Shown: in pieces, positions 34,890 to 36,259 of the stretch
Position numbering within the stretch: position 1 is the stretch's first letter
How the letters are laid out: each line of letters starts with the position of its first letter
Origin: Candidatus Poribacteria bacterium
GTDB taxonomy: Bacteria; Poribacteria; WGA-4E; WGA-3G
Direction of reading: 5' to 3'
Length of the DNA stretch: 36,259 nt
NCBI GenBank assembly: GCA_021295735.1
Contig: JAGWBU010000045.1
Coordinates: 1-36,259, forward strand
Position numbers and translations under genes: made by a program
Notes under the pieces: model-generated
Told to the model about the DNA's origin: nothing
Databases searched by the model: none
The model's input: only the letters and a program-made list of their open reading frames with translations

Positions 34890-36164
34890 CTAATTCAGGC
34901 TGATTGTTTTTTTCAATGCAGCCGCAGCATAATAAAAATAACGGACATCGTTTGATTCTGCTTTGCCAAGTGCTTCATACATTTCAGCAGATTTTTGATA
35001 ATTCTTTTCATTCCAATATATTCTTGCCAATATTATGAGTGCCACAGGATTATCTTTATTTTTTCCAAGTTTACCCTCATAATGTGTTTTTAACATTTCA
35101 AGTTTATCTTGGTTCTTGAAAGCACTAATCAATGAATCGCGTTCAGTCTCCAATTTATATGTCGCTGCAATTCTTGCCGAAGTCACTGTAATTCTTGCCG
35201 AAGTAAAGGATCGTGTATTGCTGTTTGTATTCGAATTCGCCTCTGTTTCATAGGGTTTTATTGCAGAGTCCATTTCACCGAGTTGTACATATACCTTGAG
35301 TAAGTCCGCAGATATTCTTTCTTTCTCATTGGAACTGATTGTCATGTTGTATGCTTTCTTATAAGCATTTACTGATTTTTCTAATTCGTCATTTTTGTAA
35401 AAGTATTCTGCTCGTACTTTCTGCATCTCATAAGTGGTTGTTCCATCATTTTCAGCCTTTTGTAGCTTCTCTTCTAAATTCCCATAAAAACGATAGAGAT
35501 TAAGCAATTGTCGTTCCAAATCTCTCTGTTCTCGGACTGATGTGGAAGGTAGAATGGCATTCCTCAACGCTATTTCGGCAGCGTCTATGTCCTCATTGAG
35601 AAAATTAAGTCTTGCGAGTTTGACATAAGTTTGTTTATCAGCGTATGCTAATTCAATCGCTTTTTCATAGTTGGTGATGGCTGCATCTAAGTTTCCCTTG
35701 TCTTCATAAAGTTTGGCAAGCCGTGCGTAATGGACACCAACCTCCGGTTGCGTTTGGATATATGCCTCCGCGAGTTCAATTGCCTCGTCCAGTTTGCCAG
35801 CAGCTTGTAGACTATTAAAAAGCGCATCTTGATACACTAAGTTTTCTGGGGCAGTGTCAAGCAGTTTGCGCCAGATTTGAGTAGATTTTTCTTGTTGATT
35901 TGTGCGGGCATAGAGTTTTGCCAGTTCCGCGCGTGATTCAAAGTTTTCAGGTACCGCTTTGGCAATTCTTTCGTAGATTTCTATTGCTTTCTCTATTCGG
36001 TTTTGTTTTACGAATTCTTGTGCCTTTTTTACGAATTCTTGTGCCATCATGCGCTTTTGTTCAGTGGCCTCATCGGTTTGTTGTGCCTCAGGTCCTGTCA
36101 TCAAAGCACCCGCTGTGATTAACATGAAAATGAGTGAAAAGAAATACAATTTTGAGCGTTCCAT
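34890..36164 (-). CDS. Exported TPR protein, N-terminal part of a split gene
   Basis: The 424-aa frame starts with ATG 36164 after AGGAGGTAT and encodes a signal peptide (KLYFFSLIFMLITAGALMTG), so the protein is exported. About nine TPR-like helical pairs follow, for example AIEIYERIAKAVPENFESRAELAKLYA and VHYARLAKLYEDKGNLDAAITNYEKAIELA. An EFVKKAQEFVKQNR duplication lies near residue 45, and a serine/threonine-rich insert (SNTNSNTRSFTSARITVTSA) near 315. It ends in AAAALKKTISLN, where A7 on the coding strand leads to an early stop. The +1 reading AALKKNNQPELAKEMLNQ continues smoothly into the next frame. It is probably one periplasmic or surface scaffold protein, now split by mutation, slippage or a sequencing error. 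Confidence 0.78.
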   Translation of the reverse strand: MERSKLYFFSLIFMLITAGALMTGPEAQQTDEATEQKRMMAQEFVKKAQEFVKQNRIEKAIEIYERIAKAVPENFESRAELAKLYARTNQQEKSTQIWRKLLDTAPENLVYQDALFNSLQAAGKLDEAIELAEAYIQTQPEVGVHYARLAKLYEDKGNLDAAITNYEKAIELAYADKQTYVKLARLNFLNEDIDAAEIALRNAILPSTSVREQRDLERQLLNLYRFYGNLEEKLQKAENDGTTTYEMQKVRAEYFYKNDELEKSVNAYKKAYNMTISSNEKERISADLLKVYVQLGEMDSAIKPYETEANSNTNSNTRSFTSARITVTSARIAATYKLETERDSLISAFKNQDKLEMLKTHYEGKLGKNKDNPVALIILARIYWNEKNYQKSAEMYEALGKAESNDVRYFYYAAAALKKTISLN

Positions 36165-36182
36165 TCAAATATACCTCCTATT

Positions 36183-36199
36183 AACGTGAGTTTGATAAA
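36183..36199. repeat. AACGTGAGTTTGATAAA repeat
   Basis: This 17-mer, 19 nt upstream of the TPR gene's start codon (on the opposite strand sense), recurs with one change at 14198-14214 and in part at 14645-14656. It belongs to the dispersed repeats of this genome. Confidence 0.5.
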
Positions 36200-36259
36200 T
36201 AATTAGAAGTTACATATCATTGGCAACTGATAGTCATTTTCCTGGAGTTCTTTGTGTTT

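Noticed and set aside
34360-34893. A 177-codon plus-strand frame opposite the TPR gene
   Set aside because: Antisense to a clear TPR coding region; no family features.
34900-34912. Canonical A-AAA-AAC -1 frameshift heptamer in the TPR gene
   Set aside because: The heptamer letters are present but not in the phase X-XXY-YYZ of the upstream frame; only simple poly-A slippage remains possible.

Overview
The window is a roughly 36 kb piece of a bacterial chromosome with moderate to low GC. It comes from a Gram-negative-type cell: there are several lipoprotein signal peptides, signal peptidase II, and a membrane-bound multiheme cytochrome c. The mix of housekeeping genes, scattered catabolic genes (FAH-family, SDR, M55 peptidase, sulfopyruvate decarboxylase-like), TPR/LamG proteins and very many short dispersed palindromes reminds me of Candidatus Poribacteria or a similar uncultured lineage. 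That placement is inference and I could not test it.

Layout. 1-640: leader with a consensus promoter for acs. 641-5353 (+): acs, a lone sulfopyruvate decarboxylase alpha-like gene, moeA and an alpha/beta hydrolase. 5374-5461: a long nested palindrome between convergent genes. 5496-7723 (-): a two-domain rhodanese and a MATE exporter. 7877-8692 (+): an M55 D-aminopeptidase. 8701-8945: a probable small mobile repeat. 8986-14002 (-): a VOC/glyoxalase protein, a five-TM multiheme cytochrome c with TPRs, an SDR and an FAH-family protein. 14003-15315: a gene-poor stretch with palindromes, an IS982 remnant and a 108-bp MITE. 15316-18360 (+): a small membrane-protein gene with an in-frame TAG, a decayed periplasmic binding protein gene and its intact paralogue. 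18443-30769 (-): a lipoprotein phosphatase-family gene and then a long, mostly housekeeping run that reads, in transcription order, small membrane protein, yggS, proC, yggT, ileS-like, lspA, membrane protein, fmt, PASTA protein, rpe, rsmE, mtaB. 30951-32476: a broken IS4-family element flanked by dispersed repeats. 32498-32870: more repeats. 32881-36164 (-): a large TPR-LamG-TPR protein split by a one-base frame change in an A7 run.

Two observations stand out. (1) The rhodanese at 5496-6332 is open through its full family length except for one TGA, which lies exactly where the catalytic cysteine of the C-terminal active-site loop belongs. It is either a selenocysteine rhodanese or a single nonsense mutation at the nucleophile. 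(2) The gene in the conserved ileS position (yggS-proC-yggT-ileS-lspA) encodes a full-length IleRS fold in which both class I signatures are gone (HIGH replaced by SLDT, KMSKS by SIAEE) and the editing motifs are eroded, yet the 867-codon frame is intact. This looks like a maintained pseudo-synthetase.

A third theme is a family of hairpins whose stems differ in sequence while pairing and a 7-nt loop are kept. Several genes carry single-base breaks, some in homopolymer runs (rpe, the TPR gene, the binding-protein gene), so gene decay, slippage and assembly error must all be kept in mind.
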